Notes under the pieces: generated by a model
The model's input: the letters and a program-made list of their open reading frames with translations, nothing else
Database searches by the model: none
What the model was told of the DNA's origin: nothing
DNA from: Monosporascus cannonballus
Lineage: Eukaryota; Ascomycota; Sordariomycetes; Xylariales
DNA length: 64,000 nucleotides
Direction of reading: 5' to 3'
Assembly (NCBI GenBank): GCA_004154925.1
Contig: QJNS01000203.1
Coordinates: forward strand, 62,001-126,000
Made by a program: the position numbers and the translations under genes
In this document: positions 49,308-63,196 of the stretch, one piece after another
How the letters are laid out: each line of letters opens with the position of its first letter
How positions within the stretch are numbered: the first letter of the stretch is position 1

Positions 49308-52300
49308 TATATTTAAAATTATAATTTATTACTGTTTCCAAGAAGTTAAGTAAAAGCAAAACGTTTTCTTAAGATACCTTGGTTACGGATAATAAGCTAA
49401 AGAAAGTTTTATAGCGAAATAATTGCGAAATAATATAATCGACGAAACCATAGGCGAACGTAAGGTATTAACTTTATCCGGAACTATTAAGAAAAACTTA
49501 TAATACCAATTATTCGTAAATATGTTTTAAAAGCTGAATATATAATAAGAAAAGTTTGCCAAGTTAATTCTTAGCCGTAATAAAATAATAAGTAACTTAT
49601 TTAACCGGTTAACGGACGTAGAAAAATACATTTTTACAAAAATAAAAAAAAACTTTTATAAGATAGGACTTGCTGTATTAAGAACTTACTGTAAGCCCGC
49701 CGTTTAATAACGCGTTTATGAAAGCGAATCGTAAACTTATAAAATAACTTTTATAAAACGGGAAATAAAAACGCTCCGTTTATTTTTCGCCATATTCCAT
49801 ACGAAAATAAAAAAGTATTAATTTATTTCCGGTTTCCTTATAACAATTTATTTAGGTATTATAATGTCTATATTTACCGAAAAGACAATTATAACTTAAT
49901 TATTAATTCGAAATAAAAAAATATAAAAGGATTTCGACTTTAATAATTATTTTCTTTATATAAAAATACAATTCGAAAATAAATAAACGGTATAATCCGT
50001 TAAAGAATAATTATAATACATAAAATAAAATACTAATTAACGGTTTTAAAATTATTTATTAAATTTCAAACTTAAATTGGCCAAATATAAAGGCTTAACG
50101 TAACCCTTAATAACTAAAATGGTTTTTTTAAATACCGGTATTAATACGTAATTCCGGAACGCGTTAATTATGAAAACGATATTTTACGACGATTAAAACC
50201 GTTAAATATATAAAATAAAAAAAGTAAATAATTATTTAAAATTTTTGCCTAATTATTATATAGGTAAAAAAACGATAACTTAATATTCAGATAAAAAAGT
50301 AAAACGGCTAAATAATAATAATACGTTAATTAAATTAATAAACCGGTTTAAATAATAAAGGTTTAAAGGGATATACTAATAACGGATATTACGTAATTAA
50401 TTACGTTAATTTTTAAGCTTATAAATTAATAACGGAATAATTTAAAAAACGGATCCGGGAATAATTCAAAAAAAAGGCTCGAATAACCCGCTTTACACGA
50501 AATAACTTTCCAATAATAAAATAAAAATTCGGAAACGGAAAAAATAATATTTCCGTTATACCGTTACAAATTATTCGAACTAGAAATATCTTAAATATAA
50601 ATCTGCAAAATGGCTTTAGTCGGTTAAAACGGAGATTACGGTAATAAATTTGCAAGATGCCGTTGACGGGAATCATAATTCGGCTAACGAAAATTTAAAA
50701 AAATAACCTTTATTAAAAATTATTAATAAAGGGAAAACATATTAAAGAAAGAATTATAAAAAGTTAATAATAAATTAAATAATATTTTTTCTATTAAACA
50801 CTTTAATTAATAATTATATATGTATAAACGTTGTAATTAATAATAAATATATTTATTATTTTGCATTTAATTGATGGTTAATCCGTTATTTAAAATTATA
50901 ATGTATATTTATTATATCATATTAATTAAAGTTAACGAAAAATAACTAACTTATAATAATTACGATCCGAAAAACTATTTACGTTAACGTAAATTTGGAC
51001 GGCCGCCTGAAACGAATTTAAAAATACATAATTTAAATTTTGTTTTACCCCTTTCTCCTGGAAAATTCTTAGATAAAATATAATAATATTATATATAAGG
51101 CAAAATAACAATTTATTTATTTTACGAACGATATTATTGTATCTATATTACGTAAAAAAAGATAATTCGATAAGGAACTTAAGAACCGCCTAAAAAGGCG
51201 GTTATAAAAATATAAAGAAGCCCGCTTAATGGCAATTATAACCTTCGCTGCAATAACGTAGTAAAACCGCCGTAAAAAAAACAGGACATAGTTATTCATA
51301 ATTTTTATAAAAGATATTAACAAAACCTTAAAAGTAAAGCCCTAATTAACTTCTTAGGATATAACGAAACGTCTTTTTAAGAAAATACAAAAATTCCGAA
51401 ACTTTTTTATAAATAACAAAAATTATTTATTATTATTTTATCGTAATAATAATAACGTGGCAATAAACCTGGAAATAAATATTTCGGGTTAAGAAAAAAC
51501 AATTTTATAAGACCATTTATACGAGATATTAAAAAAATTATTAATTTTACGTAAAACATCTATAAACTTATTTAACAAAAATTAAATTCGGATTAATAAT
51601 TTTTCTGCAAATATTCCGGTCTTATTCGTATGGAAACTTAATAAGGATTTATAATTTTGCGTAAATTATAAGAAATTAAATAAAATTCCGAAACGAGACC
51701 GTTATCCTTTTCCGTTAATAAAAAAACGTTACGAACCTTATTATAAGCCCGGTGGTTGACGAAATTCGACGTTCGAACGGCTTTTTACCGGCTATATATC
51801 CGTTAAAAAAATAAATAGAAAATTACGTTCCGTATACGTTTTGAATTTTTTAAATAATTGGCATACTTATTCGGCTTTAACGGTATATCGGCTGCTTTTT
51901 AACATTATATTAACATTACGCTGGAACATTATTTTAATAACTTTTGTTCCGCGTATATAAACGATATATTAATTTATTTATCCGGCTTTTAAACCAACCA
52001 TATAGCCAAGGTTAAGCTAATATTTCGCCGTTTAACGGAAGTAAAATTAAAACTGGATTTAAATAAATACGAATTCGTAATCCGAAAAACGAAAAATATA
52101 AGGTTTATTATCGAAGTAAAAATAAGCTTAAAAATAATTTTAAAAAACAATCTATTATTTGAAAATAAAAAGCCTTTATTACCATAAAAAAGGTTAGAAA
52201 TTTTATCAGATTTATTAACTTTTACTAAATCTTTATAAAAGCTTTTAACAGAATAATAATTTGTTTTTTACAATTAATTAAAAAAGGATTTTTTTCTGCT

Positions 52301-54529
52301 AAAAAAACGAAAAATAATAAACCTTGAACCGATCTTAAAAAAGTTTTATTATAACACTTATTTTTATATATTAGGACCCCAAAACAACCAATAATAAAAG
52401 TAAATTATTCAGGCTAAGTAATTAGAAATACTTATTTTAATTCGATTTATTAAAGCGCTTATAACTAATTACGCATTTTTTAAGGAAATTATCATTAATT
52501 AAATATAATTACGAAACATACGATAAAAAGTAATTAATTATTATTAAAATATTAACCGAATAAAAAAACGAAGTTTAAAAGTTAATTAACTTTTATACGA
52601 TCTTAATAAATTATACGAACCTTTAATATTTTATAAGTACTTATAAACTTATTAAAAGGTAAATTCGATAAGCCGGTTTTTTATCCGCCTTTAATTTCGT
52701 ATCTAAATATCGCCTTAATAAGTTAGCAAATTAATCCGATATTATATTTTATAAGTTATAAAACGTATTTCGCAATAAAAAAATATTACATTTAAAAAGT
52801 AAATAACCTGGTTAATTAAGGAAAAATAATTATTTAACGAATTAATACGGATTTAGAAAATCCTCATAACTATATTTTATCTAAAATAAAGAAATAACAA
52901 ACAACCGGTTATACTCTCCAGTAAAATGTTTTTTAAAAAGATCTTTAAGAAATATAAAACTTAAAAATTATTAAGGATAAATCCTTAAATATGGCGTACG
53001 CCGCCGTAACCCAGAAATTACGTAATTTTCTTTTAATTATAACGTAATCAAGATTTTTATAACAAAATACTTTTTCGACCTTAAAGGTTTTTTATAATTT
53101 AAAAAACGTTTTTAAGTTTTTATTTAAAAATTATTCCGGACAGTATTAATTTAACGGATATATAATTTTTTATTACTGGCTACCTAAGAAACCACGTTAC
53201 GTTAATAATATTAATCCGTAATTATTATTAGCCGGAATAAATTTAAGATATAGGCCGTTTTTGCCGTACTTACGATATATATAACAAATCGTACGTATAA
53301 AGGAAAACGAAAAAAGGGTAATTACGGCCCTTATTTATTTTAAACTGATTTTATTTAAATTTTTCGATAAATTTTATGATTAATTACTAGCAAGGCAAAA
53401 AAAAACTTTCCCTTTTTCATAGTACTTTACGATTATTTAATAAAAACGGTTATTTTAAAACTAATATTTAATATGGACGCAAAAACGTACGTTGAACGTT
53501 TTATTATTTATTATTAAAAATCTTACGGCTTTTTAAAAAATTAATAGTTAATAAACGAAATAACTAAATAAATAAATTTTGCACTTATTTATGTGACTTA
53601 ATAAATATATAATAACAATTTAATATATCTTTTTATTTCCAAACCGACCGAATTACGGAAAAAATTAATTTAAAAATTTTCGCATATTTTGGTTATTTTA
53701 TAAATTACGTATAATATAATTGGGCCGAACTTTTATTAACAATATAATTAGCGCTTAACGGCAAAAACTTTTTATTAAGAATAAGCTTTTTTTTCTAATT
53801 TAAGGATACGCTATAAAACTTATTAGCGAAATACCGGTAACCTTTTAATTAATCCTTAAAACGGAAAAAAATATTAATTTCGTTAAAATTACGAAAAAGT
53901 ACAAAATTTATATAAGTTATTATAGTATTAATATAAGCCCGGATAAAATAATTAATTACTATTTTTAAGAAATAAATATTACGTTTTAAAATAAAAGACT
54001 TAATATAATTAAACTTAAAAAACATAATTATTCCGTAATTATTTAAAAAATAATTTTTAATATACGTTAAATATCAGGTTATTACAATTACGTTTTATAA
54101 TTCCGCAAAGTTAAATATGTCGTTAAAACTATATCCGAAATTTAACATAAATTTCCTAAAATTAATAATAAAGAACCCATTATTAAATTAAATTTTAAAT
54201 AATAATTAACCGTTATAAATATTATTAGAAAAAAAGGGAAAAGAATATATACTAAAACGTATATTAAAGCCCGAAAACAGGCGTATAAGCTGCTGTCGCG
54301 GAAAAAAAGTATTCGTAAAATAAGCAGGTTACGTCGAACTAATATAAAAACTATATCATAATTTCGAAAATACAGTTACCTTTAATAATTTCGAAAAGTT
54401 ATTCGAAAATAAAAATAAAATTAGCGAAAATATAAAGGTACGAATAAGGACAAAAGGAAAAAGGTATAAATAAAGTTGCCGCCGCCTTACCGCAACCTTA
54501 TTACTTCTTAAGGGCGAAAAAAAGGGTAA

Positions 54530-54718
54530 TATTACAGGCTAAAGCTTATAAAACAATTCGAGCTTAGGAATAAGCTTTTTAGCCCGAGAATACCTAAATG
54601 TATATAAAAAGTAGCCACCTCATTGGTGGCTAGTTGTTTCTCCCCTTCCCTCCTTATCTTAAATATAAACCTTTGTTGGGCCGTGCTTCCGTTCAATCTA
54701 CGCATCGTCCCCGTCACA
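54530..54718 (+). repeat. 3' LTR of element E (189 bp)
   Basis: TATTACAGGC...CCCGTCACA. More transitions in its first half than the 5' LTR, so the inverted repeat is damaged. Confidence 0.88.
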
Positions 54719-56334
54719 ACCAGGGAACTTATAGGACGATAATTTCGTTATACGAAAGAATTAGCCAATTTCGACTTCGTTATTATACACAAAAAAGGAT
54801 TAAAAATTAGCAGAACTAATACTTTAAGCAAAAGCCAAACTTCGAAAAAATTATTCAAAATTAGCTGTTTAATTTTTAATAATATTATAGAAAAATATTT
54901 ACGCCCGCGACAAATTGCGACAATTCGAATAATACCTATTAATACGTATCAGAAAATTTACCAATATAACCACGGTTTCCTAAAAAAGTAAAAAAACGGA
55001 TAAAATACAAATTCTAGAAAAATATCAAAAAGATATTATACGAAACATGTATAAATACCAGATATACGGATAGCCAGAGATTTACAATACTTTAAAACGG
55101 CTTTAACGCATATATTTCTTTTTTTAGGATAAAGTTGACGGTAAACAAATTTATACGGTAATGTAATATTTGCGCCACAATAAAAGCACGATGATATAAG
55201 CTATACGAAAAATTACAACTATCACTAGTTGCAAAACAACTATAATATTTAGTTACATTCGATTTTATTACCAAATGTCCTATATTAAAAAATTCAGTTA
55301 TAGAAATATATTACGATAAAATATTTGTAATCGTTAATTGATTTATAAAATCTTTTTTTTACTATATTATAAAAATATAAACGCCGAATAAATGATATAT
55401 ATTTTCTATAAACATATTTTAAATATATCCTGATTACTAATAGACATTTTTTTAAAAAAAGGCTTAATATTTGTGTTTAAGGTTTCGTAAGGCCTTATAA
55501 TATAAATCGGCCTAAATCATAAATTATTTAATATTTTCAAACCAAATGTAAATGGATAAATAAAATAAACGAATTAAATCTTGGAAATTAACCTAGGATA
55601 ATATTTTAATTAAAAATAAAATAATGGCGTTAAAAAGTTACTTATTGCTTAATTAACTTATAATACCAGCTGTTACGAAAATATCAAAATAATACTAGGA
55701 AACCTTAATTTAAATTTTATTTCAGAAGTTTACAAGAAAGTACGTAACGATAGTTTAATCAATATTATAATAATCCATATATCAAAATAATTAAGATAAT
55801 TATATCATAAAATAAAATTAAAATTAAAATCCGTACCTAATCAGATCAGCAAATATTATAACCAAAAAAGGTTAAAGGCATTAATTTTCGAAAAAGAGGA
55901 AATGGTTTTTTTCGTTCTTACAAATATTTAGATAAAACGACTCAATAAAAAACTTGATTTTAAGTATATCGGTCCATATAAAATTGCCAAGAAAATCTCC
56001 GAAAATAATTACTAACTGGAACTTTTACAGAGGGTTACACTTTATTTAATTTTTTACGTTTTTTTATGCGAGTTAATAACAGATATAATTAAAGTACATA
56101 CGGCATAGGACGTTATGGAAGTAAAAGACAAACAGGTATATAAGGTGGAAAAAATCCTTAATATATGGAAACAAAACGGATTTAGTTAATATCTATTGAA
56201 GTGGAAAAAGCACCCGGATTTCGAAAATACCAAGGAACCCGCCAAGAATTTTATTGGCGCTTAACGCTTATTAAAGAATTTTCATTAACAATAACGGGCG
56301 CGTTCCAGTTAACAATTAATTAATTAATAGCCGG

Positions 56335-56660
56335 GATGTCGGGCCAGTCGGCTGCAGCCTGCGTTAACGTAACAGCTATAACGGTAGCCTTTAATTATTC
56401 CTGTTTTTTTTTCGAAACGTTCAAATCTTTCCATGGCTTCCGTACCTTTAATACCTTAACGAAATATTTCGACGCTACGACGACGGAATAGCCGCATTTG
56501 TTTTTGCAAACGGTCCAGCTTGTTAGCAGCCGTTCGCAGTATTTCGCAAGCCTATTTCTTTTTACGTTCCAAATAATCCTTTTTATCCAGAAGTGTTTGA
56601 TGTTTAATTTTTAAAAAGCCAAAAATATTATAGGGACCGCTATGATGGATATAACGCACA
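56335..56660 (-). pseudogene. Antisense frame of element C (relic)
   Basis: Minus strand, opposite to the polyprotein, between chromodomain and 3' LTR. From about 56660 down it reads VRYIHHSGPYNIFGFLKIKH, then LDKKDYLERKKK, ACEILRTAANKLDRLQKQMR, LFRRRSVEIFR and GTEAMERFERFEKK, then after a frame shift ATVIAVTLTQAAADWPDIPA. Only a few stops, all of RIP type. The middle is a basic, probably coiled-coil segment; the tail DWPDIP is shared with copy D. No known family comes to mind; it may bind nucleic acid or regulate the element. Confidence 0.6.
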
Positions 56661-56901
56661 TACTTTAAAGAACTTCAACCAACCTTACACTTTGCACCTT
56701 TTTTTTATAACGAAAATAAAAAGATATTTTAAAGCTAAAACGGTTAATACGTTTTGAAAAAAAACGTTAATACGTTTACGAAAACGAAACTTTTTAACGC
56801 AATCCAACAGAATAAATAAAAAGAAAAGAAAGTTATTTACCAAAAGCGATAAATAAATAATTTGATCTTTAGGAACAAAAATCCTAAAAGAAAAGAAATC
56901 G

Positions 56902-57296
56902 TATTATGACTTAACAGTTTTGGTTACCTTGCGGACAGTCGGACTTACGAAAAAAATAAAACCCGACCCCAGCCAAGATATTACATAACTAGCTTAAAGG
57001 TTTCAAAGCGTTAAGCACCTCACGTCCTTTAAGCCGGCGAAAAACTTAAAGGGTTTAACGGGCTTTAGGGTTTAAGCCGTTTAAGTATCTGATGTTAAAA
57101 TAAAAATATATACATTTATTATTTCCATAGTTTGAATAATTTTACCTTATAAGAATACTTCGTTACCTAAGGCACCCTTAATATTACAAGACATAATACG
57201 TTATTATATTCATTACTTAAAATCCCACGATATTTCTATTAATATAAACATGTACGACCAAGGTATAATAGTTGGTTAAACCTCTTAGCAGTTATA
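56902..57296 (+). repeat. 3' LTR of element C
   Basis: TATTATGACTTAACAG...TAGCAGTTATA, 395 bp, preceded by a purine-rich tract (AAAAGAAAAGAAATCG). TSD ATTAA follows. Confidence 0.88.
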
Positions 57297-57301
57297 ATTA
57301 A

Positions 57302-57401
57302 TTATTTCTCCCTTTGTAAGTTTATATTTCCGGTATAACTTACCGATTGCCTGAAGCTAATCGGTAACCGCAATATCTGAAAAATGGAAATCTGAGAAAA
57401 C
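57302..57401. other. Short spacer between elements C and D
   Basis: About 100 bp left of the pre-insertion locus. The last five bases, AAAAC, should be the TSD of element D, but its right partner is outside the window. Confidence 0.5.
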
Positions 57402-57816
57402 TGTTATGACCTAACGGTCTTGGTTTCTGGAAAGGGTCGGGGTCCTGAAGAACCAAACCCCGACCCAGCCAAGAAGTTACGTGACTGGCTTAAAGGACTT
57501 AAGGGCCCTGATTAGTTAAAAGGGCTTAAGCCGGATAAGCACCAGAGGGGGCTTAAAGGGGCTTAAGGGAACTTAATTAGAGAAGTGTCGTTAAGCCATA
57601 ATAAGTACCTTAAGCCAGAAATAAAATATATACGTTTATTAATTCCATAATTTAGATAGTTTTAGCTTGTATTAATATTTCGTTACCTAAGGTACCCTTA
57701 GTATTACGAGACGTAATACGTTATTATATTTATTGCTTAGATTTTTACGATATTCCTGTTAATATAAATTTATTAACTTAAGGTTTAATAATTGGTTAAA
57801 CCGTTTAGCCGTTATA
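57402..57816 (+). repeat. 5' LTR of element D (415 bp)
   Basis: TGTTATGACCTAACGG...AGCCGTTATA. U3 carries GGGGTC and GACCCC blocks as an inverted pair (GGTCGGGGTCC/ACCCCGACC, about 57437-57470) and GTTACGTGACTGG. First 200 bases little mutated. Confidence 0.9.
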
Positions 57817-58102
57817 TGTTATAAGCTTTTGTTTAATAATATTGTTAAATTTTAAGCAATACTTAATATTATTAAGATGTTAACCAGTATTAAGGAAACC
57901 CTTATTCAGCAGTTTTAGGTTCGAATTCGGGAATTAGAAAAAAAAGTCCGATAACTTAGGGCTATATTACCTGTTTAACCTTTTTTTCGTTTGCATAAAG
58001 CCAAAAAAACCAAAACCTTACGATGGAAAAAGTAACCTTTAGATTTTCTTAATTTAAGTACGAATTTACTTTCGTTTTTTAAACCTTAGTAACTTAGCGG
58101 AT

Positions 58103-58285
58103 ATGGTCCTAGTAGTAAAAGTATACCTGATAGGAGATGCGGTTAATTGGTTTAAGCTTATTATAAGAAACTTTTTAGAAATAGAAAAAGTAAATAAGGA
58201 GGATTTTATTAATAAGATTTTTTTAACTTATACCAATTTCGAAAATAAAGTGTATAATAATTTCGGCAATCCGGATAAAAAATGA
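58103..58285 (+). pseudogene. Gag fragment of element D
   Basis: Sixty open codons containing YLIGDAVNWFKLIIRNFLE, the ALNWF-type core of a retrotransposon Gag (capsid) domain, then KEDFINKIF and NNFGNPDKK. Ends at TGA followed by more gag sequence, so only a fragment is open. Confidence 0.7.
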
Positions 58286-58678
58286 TTAACGGCTTAATAA
58301 TTTCTGTAATTCTAATAAAAAGAATTTGCGTTTAAGTACGCCGTAACCTTTAAAAGTTTTGCGGTTAAGGCAAAATAAAGAGATAATATGGTTAATGCCT
58401 TTATCGATATGTTTTATAAAGGGCTAAAGGATAATATAAAAAATGAAATTATTCGGATTAAATAACCAGTTGCTTTAAACCGGTATATCGCAAAGGTAAT
58501 TAAGATTAATAATCGACAGTTTGAAAAACGATAGGAGAAAAAAGGATAATATGCTTTACGTTCGGGATATAAGTCTAATTAGGGGAAGAAACGAAACGTA
58601 CCTTTTACTTTTTATGAAATGGCGTTAAGATTTATGGAATTTGGCGTTACCTATAAATAAGATTGGAGCTAGATTAAG

Positions 58679-58720
58679 TGCTTTAATTATGGCAAGATGG
58701 GATATAAAGTTTATAAGTGC
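58679..58720 (+). pseudogene. Gag zinc-knuckle relic of element D
   Basis: CFNYGKMGYKVYKC in a CX2CX4HX4C frame. The second Cys and the His are both replaced by Tyr, so zinc binding is lost. Lys-Pro-rich sequence follows. Confidence 0.75.
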
Positions 58721-60908
58721 AAGAAGCCCAAGAAGCCATAATAGGATAACTGAACCCTTGTATTAAAAGAATAATTTAGGAATAATTAAGGAAACGATAG
58801 CAAAGTTATTAATATAATTTAAGCCAAGTACGAATCAGGTTTATAGTAAGAAGTTTAATAGAGATTATTACGATAAGAAATTTGATAAGGGATATAAGAA
58901 ACCAAAAAGCTGGTTTGACAAATATTGCGAATATAGCAAGAAGCGTTATAAGGATGGTTACGTAAATACCAGGATTAGATAAAGGAAATTTGTCGCGGAA
59001 TACCCGATCGATATAACAAAATGTACGTTATATACTGTCGACGACGAGAATATCCCGATTACGAGGAATAAAAATAATATATTTACGTACGAATTACCCG
59101 TATATATTATAAGGGGTTCGATTTTTTAAATCGTACAGGGTATAATAAGAACGACGAATAATAATATCGACAGTTTCGAACCATAACCCCAGGAGATATT
59201 TAGTAACTGGCCGAAATAGAAAGTTAGTTCGAAAAAAAGTAATATTTGTAAAAAAACATTTTTTGTTATTATAAATAATATAATTATTAAACGGAAAAAA
59301 AGTTAATCCAGCGTACGGTAAAAAAGTATTATTAAAAAGTTATTACGGACTTTTATTTTTAATTAATATTTATTATAAATTTTTACGAAAAAAGGCCACT
59401 AAGGAAAAAATACGTTAATTTATAAGGAATCTTTAAAATAATAGTTAAAATAACATATAATAGGATATAATCACAAATATAAGAAAATAATTTATTCGAT
59501 AAGGAAAGGAATTGCAAAAGAAATTAGGAATAATTAATACGGTTCGAAGGAATAATATGCCGGTAATAACGATAAATATAGCAGCTTAACGCGTTAAACG
59601 AAGAAATATAAGTAAAATTCAATAAACTTAAATAGAAATTAAAAGAAAAAGGTTATTTATAAAAAAGCCGCAAGATAACGAAATTTAAAGAAATTAAAGA
59701 GAATTTTTAACAAAGGCTTTAAACGTAACGATAAAAGATATTAACGACTTTATTATCCTAGAAATACAAATCGGAACGTATTGGTATATCGTAATGGTAA
59801 ATTGCGGAATTTTAGGCGGAAATTATATTATACTAAATGTAATTAATAAATTTAAATTGTTATAAAGATATAAGTTAGAACTTTATATAACGACGAATGC
59901 CGAAGGTTAAGAATTTGTTTATAATAATGGAAGAATTATACGCAAAATTAATTATTTTGAGATTTTTATTTAAGAACGATATTAAACGGTTAATTTCGAT
60001 ATTGTTTTATTCGGGAATTACGATATGATCTTAGGAGTATTATAAATACGTTAATACGGAATTTTAATTAACGGCGGAACTGGCCAGGTAAAATATATTT
60101 TATTTCCTGTTAATAAATGAAAAAAGATAAAATTAAGATTTTAATATTTAATCGATAATAATAACGAATATAAGCATTAAGATACGACAGATATTTTATT
60201 ATCTAAAGGAATAAAATATAAAAAAATGGGTATCAAAAAAATAACGTATTATTATTATTATTAAAGCGAAATTAAAGTAATTAAATAACGATTTGGAACA
60301 ATACGAATAATAGCCCGAGAAGTTAAAAAAATTTAATTAATATGTTATTATAATACTATAGATATAAATAATTTTTTAAGAAAGAATTCGATATAAAATT
60401 ATTAGAATATAACGAATAAAATTATGAAATAATTTTTAAAAAAAGATTTTTAACAAACTTTTACTTTATTTATAACTTTAATGGAAACGAATTACGTACT
60501 TTTAAAGAATACCTGGAAAATTGGCTATAGAAAGAATAAATTTAACTTTCGAAATTACTGGTAAAATACCTTATGTTTTTCGTACTTAAGAAAAATGGAA
60601 AATTGTAATTTGTGGTTAATTATCGACAATTAAACGATATTACTATTAAAGATTAAATATTATTATTTTTGATTACGGAAATAAAAAACTGATTTTATGG
60701 AGCTAAATGGTTTATAATATTTGATTTTAAAGATGGATATAATCTTATTAGGATTAAAAAAGGATATAAATAAAAAATAGTTTTTAGGACGAAATATGGA
60801 TTGTTTAAGTATTTAGTTATATTAATAGGATTTACGAACGTATTAATAAATCTTTAGCAAATAGTTAATTATATGTTACGAAAATACCTCGATATTTTTG
60901 TCGTTTGC

Positions 60909-60920
60909 TATCTCGACGAC
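60909..60920 (+). pseudogene. RT catalytic motif YLDD of element D
   Basis: Context FVVCYLDDIFIFSK, both aspartates intact; same motif as copy C. Confidence 0.85.
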
Positions 60921-62165
60921 ATTTTTATCTTTTCGAAAATAAAAAAAGTATACGCAAAATACGTTTATAAGGTTTTTTAAATCTTATACGACGTAAAATT
61001 ATTTATTAATACAAAGGAAAGTTAATTCCATATACAAAAAGTGGAATATCTAGGATATATTATTACCTTAGGACATATTAGAACGGATCCTAAGAAAATC
61101 GTTGCAACTATAAAATAGCAGATGCCAATAACGGTTAAGGAAATATAGGCATTCCTTGGATTCTCTAATTATTATAGGAAGTTTATTCGAAACTTTAGTA
61201 GGATAATTATACCTTTAATAAATCTTATAAAGAAATAAAAGGAATTTAAATGGACGCCAAATACGGAAAAAGCATTTTAGGATATTAAGGATATAATTAT
61301 TAACGAATTAATATTAATTATATACGATTTAAACCGTTCCGTTAAATTAAAACCCGATATTTCGGATTACGCATTAAACGTAATAATCGGATAACGAAAT
61401 AATTAAGGCAAATTATACCTTATTATATTATTTTCGTACACGTTAAAAGGAATCGAACTTAATTACGGTATTTCAGATAAGGAGTTTATAGTTATTATTA
61501 TGATATTTCGTGAATTTAGGTATTTCTTAAAGGGAAATTTGTATTAAGTTAAGGTTTATACGGATTATTAAAATTTTACCCGCTTTATTACGACTAGGGA
61601 GCTTATAAAACAATAATTTCATTATGCGGAAAAATTGGCAAATTTCGATTTCGTTATTATTCATAAAAAGGATTAAAGAACGGCAAAGCGAATACCTTAA
61701 GCAAGTAACCAAACCTCGAAAAAAATTGGTTAAAGTTAGTTACATAATTTTTGATATTATTATAAAAGGATATTTATGCTTACGATAAATTACGACGATT
61801 TGGGTAATACCTCGTAATTTGTATTAAAAAATTTAACAGTATAACGATAGTTTCCCAGAAAACCAAAAAACGGACAAAATGCAAATTTCAGAAATATATT
61901 AAAGGGATTTAATACAAAAAATATACGAATATTAATTATATGGATATTCAGGGATTTATAAGACCTTAAAGCGATTTTAACGTATATTTTCTTTTCTTAA
62001 AATAAAATTAACGGTATAAAAGATTATACGGTAATGCAATATTTGTGCCAAAATAAAGATTCGACGACATAAGCTATATGGAAAATTACAGTTATTATTA
62101 GTTGTAAAGCGATTATAATATTTAGTTATATTTGATTTTATTATTAAGCTTTTTATATTAAAAGA

Positions 62166-62500
62166 TTTAATTACAGGAATATATTACGATAAGATTTTCG
62201 TAATAATTAACCGATTTACGAAATCTTTTGATTTTTTACTATATTTTAAAGATATAAATGCCGAATAATTAGTATATATTTTCTTTAAATATATTTTTAG
62301 CATATACGGATTATTAATGGAAATTATATTAAATAAAGGATTAATATTTATATTAAAGTTTTGGTAAGGCCTTATAGCATAAGTCGGCCTAAATCATAAA
62401 TTATTTAACGTATTTAAACCTTAGAGGAATAAATAAATAAAACAAATAAACCAAACCTTAAAAATTTATTTACGATATTATATCAATTACGAACAGAATA
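62166..62500 (+). pseudogene. Integrase core relic of element D
   Basis: YYDKIFVIINRFTKSFDF corresponds to the YDKI.VIVDRFTKS region with D to N. MEIILNKGLIFILKFW corresponds to the EIISDRG.QF.S.FW region with the second catalytic Asp mutated. GLNHKLFNVFKP follows. Dead but clearly integrase. Confidence 0.7.
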
Positions 62501-63009
62501 ATTAGGTTAAAAAGTTACCGGTTACTTAATTAACTTATAATATTAGTTATTATGAAAGTATTAAGATAACATTTGCGAACGTAAATTTTGGTTTTATTTT
62601 AAAGGTTTATAAGAAAGCGCGCGACGACGGTCCAATTAATGTTAAAGTAATCTTTATGTTAAAACAGTTACGATAACTATATTAAAAAATAAAAACGAAA
62701 CTTAAATTCGTACGAAACCAGATAAATAAATATTATAATTAAAAAAGATTAAAAGAATTAATTTTCAAAAAGGGGGAAATGGTTTTTTTTGCCATAAAAA
62801 ACATTTAGATAAAACGGCCTAGCAAAAAACTTGATTTTAAGTATATTGGCCTTTATAAAATTGCTAAAAAAAACTTAGAAAATAATAACTAATTAGAATT
62901 TCCACCAAAAGTTAATTTTAATTTAATTTTTTATGTTTTTTTATTCGAATTAGTAATAAATATAATCAAAATATATACGGTACAAAACGACGTAAAAATG
63001 GAAAATAAA

Positions 63010-63150
63010 CGAATATACGAAATAAAGAAGATATTTGATATGCGAAAATAAAACGGACTTATTTAATACTTAATTAAATGAAAAACGTATCCGGATTCCG
63101 AGAACATTTGGGAACTTGTTAAGAACCTTATTAGCGCTTAGCGCTTATTG
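63010..63150 (+). pseudogene. Chromodomain relic of element D
   Basis: Reads IYEIKKIFDMRK, NGLI, YLIK, TYPDSENIWELVKNLISA with three stops. The P-D-S-x-N-x-W-E signature is typical of chromodomains fused to integrases, which places the family among chromoviruses. Confidence 0.75.
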
Positions 63151-63196
63151 AAAAACTTTTATTAATAATAACGGGCGCGTTTTAATTAAGAATCGA

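Larger units (their letters stand above)
49119..54718 (+). mobile_element. Element E: third Gypsy type, nested in C (5.6 kb)
   Basis: Identical-length LTRs (189 bp) 49119-49307 and 54530-54718 and a perfect TSD ACCAG (49114-49118 and 54719-54723). Removing it restores C's sequence as in copy D (ACGACTAGGGAGCTTATA). Plus-strand RT motifs: FCVNYKKLNKIPKRDRYPFP at 51655-51714 (D to N in FCVDY) and AYINDILIY at 51951-51977 (first catalytic Asp to Asn). An integrase-end relic lies near 53.7 kb (WAELLLTI, LALNGKN). Dead through RIP-type stops. Confidence 0.9.
44842..57296 (+). mobile_element. Element C: chromovirus copy with nested element E
   Basis: LTRs 44842-45236 and 56902-57296, both 395 bp, perfect TSD ATTAA (44837-44841 and 57297-57301). 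Plus-strand domains: gag near 45.8-46.4 kb with a CCHC knuckle at 46264-46305 (CFNYSKIGHKVVWC, second Cys to Tyr), RT with an intact YLDD at 48437-48448, RNase H to 49113 (TELNYDIPNKEF), interrupted by E, resuming GNL/integrase after 54724, and a chromodomain relic about 56107-56260 (KVEKIL, KQNGF, LKWKKHPD). Own internal length about 6.06 kb. Many stops; no expression possible. Confidence 0.9.
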